Shown here: piece after piece, positions 7,794 through 15,341 of the stretch
How the letters are laid out: every line of letters begins with the position of its first letter
How positions within the stretch are numbered: the stretch's first letter is position 1
NCBI GenBank assembly: GCA_964393115.1
Contig: CAYMST010000028.1
Coordinates: forward strand, 1-27,031
Direction: 5' to 3'
Length of the DNA: 27,031 nucleotides
Origin: CAYMST01 sp964393115
GTDB taxonomy: Bacteria; Bacteroidota; Bacteroidia; Cytophagales; Cyclobacteriaceae
The notes under the pieces: model-generated
What the model saw: only the letters and a program-made list of their open reading frames with translations
Database searches by the model: none
What the model was told of the DNA's origin: nothing
Position numbers and translations under genes: made by a program

Positions 7794-10700
7794 ATGCGTA
7801 AGCTTATACTATTAATTTCCTTTTACTTTACATTTAGTCAGTTGGGTTTCTCCCAATGGATTCCGATCAACCCCGGAGCGGGAGGTCAGGTCCAGGATGT
7901 GATTACAGACCCTAATGCGCCGAATACTTTGTACTTGGCCTCTGACATGGAAGGACTATATAAGTCCACTGATAACGGTGAGTCATGGCAAACTACAGGA
8001 CATCTAATTCAGAATAGAGTCTATGCCGCGGCTGTAGCTCCAGGTAATTCAAACAAACTTGTGGTAGGTACACTATACGGAATTCATATGTCCGATGATG
8101 GTGGCGATCACTATTCTTTTGTTGAGTACACCAGAAACAGAACTATAGGGGTTGTTGCTTTCGACCCGAATGATGCGAACAGAATTCTGGCTGGGCCAGG
8201 GTGGAGAGACGATTTCGTAGGAAACTTTGGCGAATCAGCCAATGGACCAGGAGAAGTATTCTTATCCATTGACGGTGGTACATCTTGGTCAACTATCACG
8301 TTTGACACAGATGCTAACACAGACAGAAACGTCTACACTATCCAATTTGATCCTAACAATACAAGTAACGTATACATGGGATGTGCTAAAGGTGCATACA
8401 AAAGTATCGATGGTGGTAGCACTTGGACAAAACTTGCTGACCCAGCAGGAACGACTTCTAACAGAGGTGTAGCGGTCAGCCCGAATGGTAATTACCTATA
8501 CGCTTCATACGCTACCGACGGTAACAACAGAAACGGTTACGTTTATGCCACTCCAACATCAAGCATTGCTTGGACACAGGTTACTGCTGGAAATGGAGAG
8601 CAAATTGACATAAACGATTATTGGTACTTAGAAGTTGACCCTAGATCTACTGGCGATTCTCACAAGTTAATCGTTAGTTTACAAGCCAATCGCGATGGTC
8701 TTTATGAAGGAACGTTCGACTGGACTGGAACAACGCTTACTTCATATTCATGGGATGTTATCTGGGAAGGAAACACAAGTTTTGATACTGGTTGGGACTG
8801 GGCTACTCCAAACCCACGTTTTTGTCATTATACGCCATCTTCATGGGCTAGAGGTATCTGGTCAACAACAAACCAAACGATCTATCGCGGTGAGCCTACA
8901 GGAAGCACATGGCAATTTTATAATCAGTATTCTATCAAGAATCCGGATCACAGTTTCTTCAAATTTGGTGCTCAGCATTTTTCATATGCCGGAAGAGGAA
9001 CAGAGTCTACATATACTTATGACGTTGCAAGACATGATAACTACATGATCCAAGGTCAAGCAGACAACGGATTGGTAGAAAGCTGGGACGGTGGTGTTTC
9101 TTGGGCTAACATGCAGCGATATCAAGACATTAACTTATCAGATGCTCAAGCGGTTGTAATTGGAGATGCATCAGGCACTCCGGTTGTTTTAGTACAGGCT
9201 ACTTCCGGTTTTGGTGGAATGGCTTGGGACGGCAGATTGTATGCCAAAAGACTAGTCACGCACAGCACTTCTGACTACTGGCAATTTATCGGTGGTGGCC
9301 AAAGTGGTGCAAGAGGTATCCCTAGTGGAATATTAAGAGACGTTACAGTAGCTCCTTCAAACCCAAGTAAAGTATTCATGTACTCTACTAATAACGGGCT
9401 TTACATGATCGATAATATCGGTTCATTTATCACTTCTATCGATCAAGGTGGCTCTCCTACTGCCACTAAAATCATGGACGCTACTACTCACAATGTATTG
9501 AACTCAAGAAAAATATCAGTTCACCCAACAAATGAAAACATCGTCTTTTTAAGCTCTAATGGTGGAAGCCAAGGTGTTTGGAAAGGTGAAAACGTTGGTG
9601 GTACATGGTCATGGACTAAAGTATTAAACGGTGGAGGCTGGGATGCTGAGGTTACAGCATGGGAGCACAACGGACAAGTTTACTTACTATACCAAGGTAA
9701 AGATGGTTCTGACTGGAACATGAAGCTTTCAACTGACCAAGGAGCAACTTGGGAAACGATCATGGATCAAACTCGTGCATTAGCTCTAAAAACACCTTAC
9801 TGGTATGACGAAATTGGTGCTCAGCTTAACTGGGAGAACAAAGGAGGTAGTACAGGTTTCAAAGACAATATTTTTGTAAACTTCTACAACCACACGTTCC
9901 AAATTGGACATGGCATGCTACGCGGACAGATTCAGACGGATGGATCAGTACATTGGGAAGACTGGACTGGTGACCTTCACTTCACAGGTTTCACATCTGC
10001 GGTTCCTTACACAGATCCTAATACTGGTAAAGACCTATTATACATGGCTACTCCAGGTGCTGGTGCATGGTATAGAGAAATTGACGCCTTTGAAGGTGGC
10101 CCAATCGTAGTGGATGAGTGTAACTTAACTTCACAAGGTAACATTCCAAACCCTCCGTGTAACTTCGTAGCAGTAGTAGTAGACAGCAAAAAGGCTGACT
10201 TAACTTGGAATGATAACTCAAACAACGAAGACAGTTTTGAGTTTCAAAAGTTTGAAGAAGGAGACCAGTGGAGAGGTGGCGGTAGCGCAGCTGCTGATGC
10301 CACGTTACGTACCATGGCTGGACTTACTGAAAATGCTAGATTTAAATTCAGAATTCGTTCTAAAAACACGAGTGGATCATCTGTATGGTTAGAAACTGAC
10401 TGGGTTGACCTAGGCGGTGGCGCGACACAAGCTTATGATGTTGTTTCTAGTGCTGGTGCTAACGGTTCTATTGTACCTGATGGAACGCGTAAGGTTGCTC
10501 AAGGTGGTTCTATGACATACGCATTCACAGGTGACGAAGGATACAGAGTACTTGATGTACTAGTTGACGGAGCGTCAGTAGGTAACCCTACTTTCTACCA
10601 GTTCGACAATATAAACGCAAATCATACTATAAGTGCCTCTTTCGAACTGATTCCTACTTACGATATGACGGCTACTGCCGGAGCAAATGGAACTATCTCA

Positions 10701-13517
10701 TCAGCAGGAGTAGTGACTGTAAATGAAGGAACCTCTAAGAACTATGTAATTTCTCCAGATGCTGGATATAGAGTTGAAAATGTTATAGTAGACGGAGTAT
10801 CAATCGGTGCTGTATCGAGCTACACGTTCAGTGACATCATGTCAAATCACTCGATTGATGTTTCATTCGTAGCATTACTTGACTTTGATATCACCGCAAG
10901 CGCAGGAGCAAATGGATCGATTTCCCCTAGTGGAATGACAACAGTTCAGGAAGGAACTTCACAAACATATGACATTGTTGCAGACGCCGGATACCAAGTA
11001 GCTGATGTAACTATAGATGGTGTTTCTATAGGTGTTGTAACGAGTTACACATTCTCAAATATCGACGCTTCGCACACGATCAGCGCAACGTTCGAAAGTG
11101 AGCAGTTATTTGGATATGGAGACTGTGGTGCTACTTCAGCGGCAGGTATTCCAAACCCTCCATGTAACTTGAATGTAACAGTTACAGCAACTAATAGAGT
11201 TGATTTAACTTGGATCGATAACTCATCTGACGAGACTTCTTTTGAATTCAATAAGTTTGAAGAAGGTGATCAGTGGAGAGGGTCTGGCTCAAATGCTGCA
11301 AACACTACTATGAGAACATTAGCAGGGTTAACTCATAATGTTAGATTCAAATTTAGAATTAGAGCTAAGAACTCTAACGGTTCTTCTGCGTGGGTTGAAA
11401 CTACTGATTGGGTTGACTTAAGTGGCAACACTCCTTTAACATTCAGAGCTGCTGCTACAAGCGGTGCAAATGGATCTATCTCTCCAAGTGGAATCGTATT
11501 CACGACAGGGGGTACTTCAGAGACATTTACAATGACTCCTGATGCAGGTTATCAAGTGGCTGACGTATTAGTAGATAATGTATCAGTAGGAGCTGTTTCA
11601 AGCTACACACTAAGCAATATCGCAGGTCACCACTCCATCAATGCGATCTTCGCAGCGATTCCTCCAACTTCATATGACATTGTGTCGACTCCTGGAGCAA
11701 ATGGAAGTATCTCACCTGTAGGAATTGTTTCGGTTGACTCGTCGGCTTCTCAAACATTTACGATGACTGCTGATGCGGGTTATGAAGTAGCAGATGTATT
11801 AGTAGATGGAGCATCTGTTGGTGCAGTGTCAAGCTATACATTTAGTGACGTTGATGCCAATCACACGATTAGCGTAAGTTTTGCAGAGGTTACAGCTACG
11901 ACATATGATATCACAGCGAGTGCTGGTGCGAATGGAAGTATCTCTCCTTCGGGAACAGTAACCATTGACGAAGGGCTATCACAGGCATTTACGATTACTG
12001 CTGATGCAGGTTATGAAGTAGCAGATGTATTGGTTGACGGAACTTCAGTAGGAGCAGTTACAAGTCATACTTTCAGTAATGTAATGGCTAATCACACGAT
12101 TAGTGCAAGCTTCTCAGCATCTGCACCGGCTGGTGTTGGAGATTGTAGTGCTACTTCTCCTGGTGGAAAACCAAATCCTCCGTGTGGAGTTTACGGTATC
12201 GTAACAAGTAACTCTTCTGTAACACTTTACTGGACAGATAACTCGAATAATGAAGACTACTTTGATATACAATATCAAGTTCCTGGTGCTGGTTTCAAAG
12301 CAGCTGGAATGCCTGATGGAGCACAAGACGCAACTTCTGTAGCCATTACTAACTTGACTCCTGATACGAATCATAAGTTCAGAATCAAAGCAGTTAATGC
12401 AACAGGTGGTTCTAACTGGGTTTCTCTTGTGGACTGGTTAGATTTAAGTGGAAATGCAGTGAGCCATGATATCACAGCAAGCGCAGGTGCCAACGGTTCG
12501 ATAAGCCCTAACGGAACTACATCGGTTGGTGAGAATAGTTCACAAGCATACACGATCACTCCAGATGCTGGATACGAAGTAAGTGATGTATTGGTAGATG
12601 GTGCCTCAGTAGGAGCGGTAACAAGCTATACATTTAGTAACGTAACAGCCACTCACACAATAAGCGCTTCTTTCTCTGCTCTACCGACACACGATATCAC
12701 AGCAAGTACAGGTGCTAACGGTTCTATTAGCCCTAGTGGTACAGTATCAGTAATCGAAAATGCGGATCAAGTATTCACTATGACAGCAGACGCTGGGTAC
12801 GAGGTAGCAGATGTATTAGTAGATGGAGCTTCGGTAGGTGCTGTAAGCAGCTATACATTCAGCAGTGTTGCTGCAACGCACACTATCAGTGTTACTTATC
12901 AAGTAGCGACCACTCCTGCTGGTGACGGTGACTGTAGCGCAACTTCTTCAGGCGGTAAGCCTCATCCTCCATGTGGATTCTATGGTCAAGTATTAAGCAC
13001 TACTTCTGTAAGATTGTTCTGGACTGATAACTCTGACAATGAGAACAGATTCAACGTACATAGATTCTTAGATGGTGACACTTGGAGAGGTGGAGGAATG
13101 CCTGTCCCATCAGCGAACAGTACTACGGTTGATATCACGAACCTTAACTCAGGAGCGATGTACAAATTCAGAGTAAAATCTGCTAACACAATAGGAAGCT
13201 CTGTTTGGGTAGTAATGTCTAACTTCATGGATCTAAGCGGTGGTACAAGACAAATCGGTGAGATCTTCGAGATCGAAACTGAGATTGTTGAAGGTATATA
13301 TGCTTATCCAAACCCAAGTGCTGGTCAAGTATTCATAGATGGTGCGAAATCACTTGAAGACTTGAGAGTATTTGATTTATATGGACACGTAATCCCAGTA
13401 ACTGGTCAATTACTATCAGATGGCAAAATCAAGTTAAACCTTGACAATGCTGGTACTGGAATGTTAATGATCCAGTCCATTAGTACTGGTAAGATGATAA
13501 GAATCATGAACAAATAA
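7794..13517 (+). CDS. Giant exported Asp-box propeller protein with 4 Fn3-like and 8 InlB-like modules and T9SS C-terminus (1907 aa)
   Basis: This is a close paralogue of the protein at 1146. The signal peptide covers residues 1-20 (mature start Q21-W22), and the propeller of about 750 residues has the same Asp-box series and the same N-terminal SDMEGLYKS segment. After it come Fn3-1 (about 778-878), three InlB-like repeats (about 880-1102), Fn3-2 (about 1107-1213), three repeats (about 1214-1442), Fn3-3 (about 1446-1555), two repeats (about 1556-1704), Fn3-4 (about 1709-1816) and a typical type A sorting domain (about 1822-1907, with YAYPNPSAGQV and a C-terminal MIRIMNK). Each Fn3-like domain starts with C-x12-C and N/H-PPC. 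The ATG at 7794 directly opens the signal peptide. Codons look biased to AAC, GAC, TAC and AGA compared with its paralogue, suggesting high expression. The protein is probably a long rod displaying a propeller at the cell surface; the ligand is unknown. Confidence 0.9.
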   Translation: MRKLILLISFYFTFSQLGFSQWIPINPGAGGQVQDVITDPNAPNTLYLASDMEGLYKSTDNGESWQTTGHLIQNRVYAAAVAPGNSNKLVVGTLYGIHMSDDGGDHYSFVEYTRNRTIGVVAFDPNDANRILAGPGWRDDFVGNFGESANGPGEVFLSIDGGTSWSTITFDTDANTDRNVYTIQFDPNNTSNVYMGCAKGAYKSIDGGSTWTKLADPAGTTSNRGVAVSPNGNYLYASYATDGNNRNGYVYATPTSSIAWTQVTAGNGEQIDINDYWYLEVDPRSTGDSHKLIVSLQANRDGLYEGTFDWTGTTLTSYSWDVIWEGNTSFDTGWDWATPNPRFCHYTPSSWARGIWSTTNQTIYRGEPTGSTWQFYNQYSIKNPDHSFFKFGAQHFSYAGRGTESTYTYDVARHDNYMIQGQADNGLVESWDGGVSWANMQRYQDINLSDAQAVVIGDASGTPVVLVQATSGFGGMAWDGRLYAKRLVTHSTSDYWQFIGGGQSGARGIPSGILRDVTVAPSNPSKVFMYSTNNGLYMIDNIGSFITSIDQGGSPTATKIMDATTHNVLNSRKISVHPTNENIVFLSSNGGSQGVWKGENVGGTWSWTKVLNGGGWDAEVTAWEHNGQVYLLYQGKDGSDWNMKLSTDQGATWETIMDQTRALALKTPYWYDEIGAQLNWENKGGSTGFKDNIFVNFYNHTFQIGHGMLRGQIQTDGSVHWEDWTGDLHFTGFTSAVPYTDPNTGKDLLYMATPGAGAWYREIDAFEGGPIVVDECNLTSQGNIPNPPCNFVAVVVDSKKADLTWNDNSNNEDSFEFQKFEEGDQWRGGGSAAADATLRTMAGLTENARFKFRIRSKNTSGSSVWLETDWVDLGGGATQAYDVVSSAGANGSIVPDGTRKVAQGGSMTYAFTGDEGYRVLDVLVDGASVGNPTFYQFDNINANHTISASFELIPTYDMTATAGANGTISSAGVVTVNEGTSKNYVISPDAGYRVENVIVDGVSIGAVSSYTFSDIMSNHSIDVSFVALLDFDITASAGANGSISPSGMTTVQEGTSQTYDIVADAGYQVADVTIDGVSIGVVTSYTFSNIDASHTISATFESEQLFGYGDCGATSAAGIPNPPCNLNVTVTATNRVDLTWIDNSSDETSFEFNKFEEGDQWRGSGSNAANTTMRTLAGLTHNVRFKFRIRAKNSNGSSAWVETTDWVDLSGNTPLTFRAAATSGANGSISPSGIVFTTGGTSETFTMTPDAGYQVADVLVDNVSVGAVSSYTLSNIAGHHSINAIFAAIPPTSYDIVSTPGANGSISPVGIVSVDSSASQTFTMTADAGYEVADVLVDGASVGAVSSYTFSDVDANHTISVSFAEVTATTYDITASAGANGSISPSGTVTIDEGLSQAFTITADAGYEVADVLVDGTSVGAVTSHTFSNVMANHTISASFSASAPAGVGDCSATSPGGKPNPPCGVYGIVTSNSSVTLYWTDNSNNEDYFDIQYQVPGAGFKAAGMPDGAQDATSVAITNLTPDTNHKFRIKAVNATGGSNWVSLVDWLDLSGNAVSHDITASAGANGSISPNGTTSVGENSSQAYTITPDAGYEVSDVLVDGASVGAVTSYTFSNVTATHTISASFSALPTHDITASTGANGSISPSGTVSVIENADQVFTMTADAGYEVADVLVDGASVGAVSSYTFSSVAATHTISVTYQVATTPAGDGDCSATSSGGKPHPPCGFYGQVLSTTSVRLFWTDNSDNENRFNVHRFLDGDTWRGGGMPVPSANSTTVDITNLNSGAMYKFRVKSANTIGSSVWVVMSNFMDLSGGTRQIGEIFEIETEIVEGIYAYPNPSAGQVFIDGAKSLEDLRVFDLYGHVIPVTGQLLSDGKIKLNLDNAGTGMLMIQSISTGKMIRIMNK
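10433..11097 (+). repeat. First array of three InlB-like repeats
   Basis: Three consecutive copies of about 220 bases (about 10433-10650, 10656-10875, 10881-11097). Each codes for the SAGANGSI..G, DAGY.V.DV, VDG.S.G..SSYTF, HTIS..F pattern of the divergent InlB B-repeat/Flg_new family. The array sits between Fn3-like domains 1 and 2. Confidence 0.8.
11434..12118 (+). repeat. Second array of three InlB-like repeats
   Basis: Copies at about 11434-11660, 11668-11886 and 11896-12118. They are more alike than those of the first array: the protein block ADAGYEVADVLVDG recurs nearly unchanged. This fits more recent duplication or gene conversion. The array sits between Fn3-like domains 2 and 3. Confidence 0.8.
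12460..12905 (+). repeat. Third array of two InlB-like repeats
   Basis: Copies at about 12460-12680 and 12685-12905, both beginning HDITAS.GANGSISP and both containing VLVDGASVGAV. The array sits between Fn3-like domains 3 and 4. Confidence 0.8.
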
Positions 13518-13544
13518 TCCTTAGCAACTATTCTAAGGCAAGTG

Positions 13545-13575
13545 AAGCCGACCCTCTAGAGGGTCGGCTTTTTTT
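13545..13575 (+). terminator. Rho-independent terminator after the second giant gene
   Basis: A perfect 26-base palindrome (13545-13570; arms AAGCCGACCCTC and its complement, centred on CTAG) runs straight into a T-run. It lies 28 bases after the stop codon and is GC-rich against the local background, so it is a strong terminator. Confidence 0.92.
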
Positions 13576-13669
13576 GTATATTGAAAACCCTCGTTCATCT
13601 CTTCCTTGACAGCCTCAAAAATTTTCTGAAAAGGATAAACTATTCTTACAAAAATTTCATTTACCTCAT

Positions 13670-14506
13670 ATGGATTTACAATATGAGGAATCAAGCAATG
13701 AAGCCAAGTTTTTCCTAACCGATTTTAGTTGTACAGAAAGAATATCAAGTTTTGTTGGTAGTAAGTACTTCAAAATAATTTGGGCCAAAAAAGGTCGTGT
13801 TCCTTTAAAACTCGATAATGAGTTTATCGAAGTCGAACAACACCAGCTCATCTACCTCACCCCTCATCACAAACTTGAGCTTGTGGAACCGACAAGTGAC
13901 ATCATCATGTTTTCTTTTAATAGGGAGTTTTACTGTATTAAAGACAACGATGATGAAGTGGCCTGTCATGGCCTCTTATTTTATGGCTCATCAGAGATCC
14001 CAATTTTAAAGCTAGATCTTAACGAACAAAAAAGCATTGGAGTTTTACTAGAGGTATTTATTGAGGAGTTTAATAACCAAGATCATATTCAAGGAGAAAT
14101 GTTGCTGATGCTTTTAAAGCGATTACTGATAAAATCAGCGCGCTTGGCACGAAATACGATATCTCATACCAAAATCGACGGTCAGAAAATGGATATCATT
14201 AGGCAATATCATGGTTTAGTGGAAATGCACTTTAGAGAGAAACATAAAGTCGCCGATTATGCCGATATCATGTTCAAATCACCAAAAACATTGGCCAATA
14301 TATTCTCTCAATTTAACGATAAGACTCCTTTACAAATCATAAATGAACGTATCATCCTAGAGGCAAAAAGACTATTGCTAAATACAGATTTGACGAATAA
14401 AGAAATATCGAGAGAGCTCAATTTTGACTCACCATCTCATTTCTCAAGGTTCTTTAAAAACAATACCCAAAAAAGTCCTTCGGATTTTAAATTGATAAAA
14501 GCCTAA
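13670..14506 (+). CDS. AraC-family transcriptional regulator (278 aa)
   Basis: The C-terminal part, about residues 190-278, is a typical AraC/XylS double helix-turn-helix. It shows KVADYADIMFKSPKTLANIF for the first helix pair and LTNKEISRELNFDSPSHFSR followed by FFKNNTQKSPSDFK for the second, which is the usual AraC signature. The N-terminal part (about 20-110) is rich in beta strands and looks like a cupin-type sensing domain, as in many Bacteroidota members; the signal is unknown. The ATG at 13670 fits the start of the domain. The gene follows a strong terminator, so it has its own promoter, and it lies 95 bases upstream of the AhpD-like gene on the same strand. A 21-bp direct repeat in that gap is its probable binding site. 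Confidence 0.93.
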   Translation: MDLQYEESSNEAKFFLTDFSCTERISSFVGSKYFKIIWAKKGRVPLKLDNEFIEVEQHQLIYLTPHHKLELVEPTSDIIMFSFNREFYCIKDNDDEVACHGLLFYGSSEIPILKLDLNEQKSIGVLLEVFIEEFNNQDHIQGEMLLMLLKRLLIKSARLARNTISHTKIDGQKMDIIRQYHGLVEMHFREKHKVADYADIMFKSPKTLANIFSQFNDKTPLQIINERIILEAKRLLLNTDLTNKEISRELNFDSPSHFSRFFKNNTQKSPSDFKLIKA

Positions 14507-14510
14507 AATC

Positions 14511-14546
14511 GGGAAGAATCGTCATCTCAAGGGGAAGAATAGGCAT
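14511..14546. promoter_or_regulatory. 21-bp-spaced direct repeat, probable AraC-type operator
   Basis: GGGAAGAATCGTCAT at 14511-14525 and GGGAAGAATAGGCAT at 14532-14546 match at 13 of 15 positions and start exactly 21 bases apart, two helical turns. AraC-family proteins characteristically bind two directly repeated half-sites at this spacing. The pair starts right after the AraC-family stop codon and ends 55 bases before the AhpD-like start, where an activator site for that gene would be expected. A small inverted repeat TATAG-AA-CTATA lies at 14571-14582, nearer the start. Confidence 0.6.
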
Positions 14547-14601
14547 TCACATTTGGGGCCTTCATCGCGTTATAGAACTATACAACAAAATTATTAAAGC
14601 G

Positions 14602-15156
14602 ATGAAAACAATAGCAGTTCCAACAAAAGACCAAGTAGATGCTAAAAGCCAAGCGATCTTTGACGTTCTTAAAAGTAATCTTGGTATGGTCCCTAACTTA
14701 TATGCGACCATCGGGTATTCTTCTAATGCATTAAGTAGCTTTCTAGAATTCTCCAATACTTCTGGCGACACTAACTTTTCCAAAAAAGAAATTGAAGCCA
14801 TCAAATTGGCCGTTTCAGAACAAAACGGATGTGAGTATTGTATTGCTGCTCATACGGCGTTGGCTAAAATGAATGGGTTTACCGAAGAGGAGACACTTGC
14901 CATAAGAAGAGGTGGTTTGGCAGATCAGAAAATTAATACCCTAATTAAGTTATCACAAGAAATAGCAAAAGATGCTGGTAGAGCTAGTGATGCATCTAAA
15001 GAGGCTTTTTTTGACTTAGGGTATAAAGAAGCTGACCTGATTGATCTTGTCTCCATTATAATCTCGGTGACTTTTACCAATTATGTGTTCGGAGCGACTC
15101 AAGTGCCAGTTGACTTTCCCAAAGCAGCAGCATTGAATGACTTAGCAGCAGCTTAA
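14602..15156 (+). CDS. AhpD-like / carboxymuconolactone decarboxylase-family protein (184 aa)
   Basis: The core motif is C77-E-Y-C80-I-A-A-H84 preceded by E65, which matches the AhpD active site (Glu, 12 residues, CxxC, then His). The His found between the two Cys of AhpD itself is Tyr79 here, as in many carboxymuconolactone-decarboxylase-family 'peroxidase-related' proteins. Family members reduce peroxides through the CxxC pair or act on lactone substrates; these residues suggest a thiol redox role. The length is normal and the all-helical pattern fits the fold. The ATG at 14602 is the natural start. The protein has no signal peptide, so it is cytoplasmic. The upstream AraC-family gene and the direct repeat between them suggest it is the regulator's target. 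The exact substrate is unknown. Confidence 0.9.
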   Translation: MKTIAVPTKDQVDAKSQAIFDVLKSNLGMVPNLYATIGYSSNALSSFLEFSNTSGDTNFSKKEIEAIKLAVSEQNGCEYCIAAHTALAKMNGFTEEETLAIRRGGLADQKINTLIKLSQEIAKDAGRASDASKEAFFDLGYKEADLIDLVSIIISVTFTNYVFGATQVPVDFPKAAALNDLAAA

Positions 15157-15256
15157 AGAATAAAATATTTCTTAAAACACTTTTGTTCATCATGCAGTTA
15201 TCCCAAAACGCTTAAATAAAGAGTGATTGTTTAAACGGTTGGTAACTTAAATAGGT

Positions 15257-15288
15257 AAAGGGCTCGATAATTTATTGAGCCCTTTTTT
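15257..15288 (+). terminator. Rho-independent terminator after the AhpD-like gene
   Basis: AAAGGGCTCGAT pairs with ATTGAGCCCTTT (one G-T pair) around a short AT loop, followed by a run of Ts. It lies about 100 bases past the stop codon and separates the AraC/AhpD-like pair from the next gene. Confidence 0.88.
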
Positions 15289-15298
15289 AGGGGTAATG

Positions 15299-15336
15299 AA
15301 TAATTATGTTGTGTTATTGTCAAAGACATAATTATT
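15299..15336. promoter_or_regulatory. 10-bp inverted repeat just before the start of the glycine-rich protein gene
   Basis: AATAATTATG (15299-15308) and CATAATTATT (15327-15336) are perfect complements, separated by 18 bases and ending 5 bases before the ATG at 15342. If transcribed, the RNA could form a hairpin next to the start codon; as DNA it could be an operator. No T-run follows, so it is not a terminator. AT-richness makes a chance match less unlikely. Confidence 0.4.
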
Positions 15337-15341
15337 TAACC

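Noticed and set aside
10433..12905. Regularly spaced repeats that might suggest a CRISPR-like or satellite array
   Set aside because: The repeats are about 220 bases, diverged, in frame and code for InlB-like protein modules.
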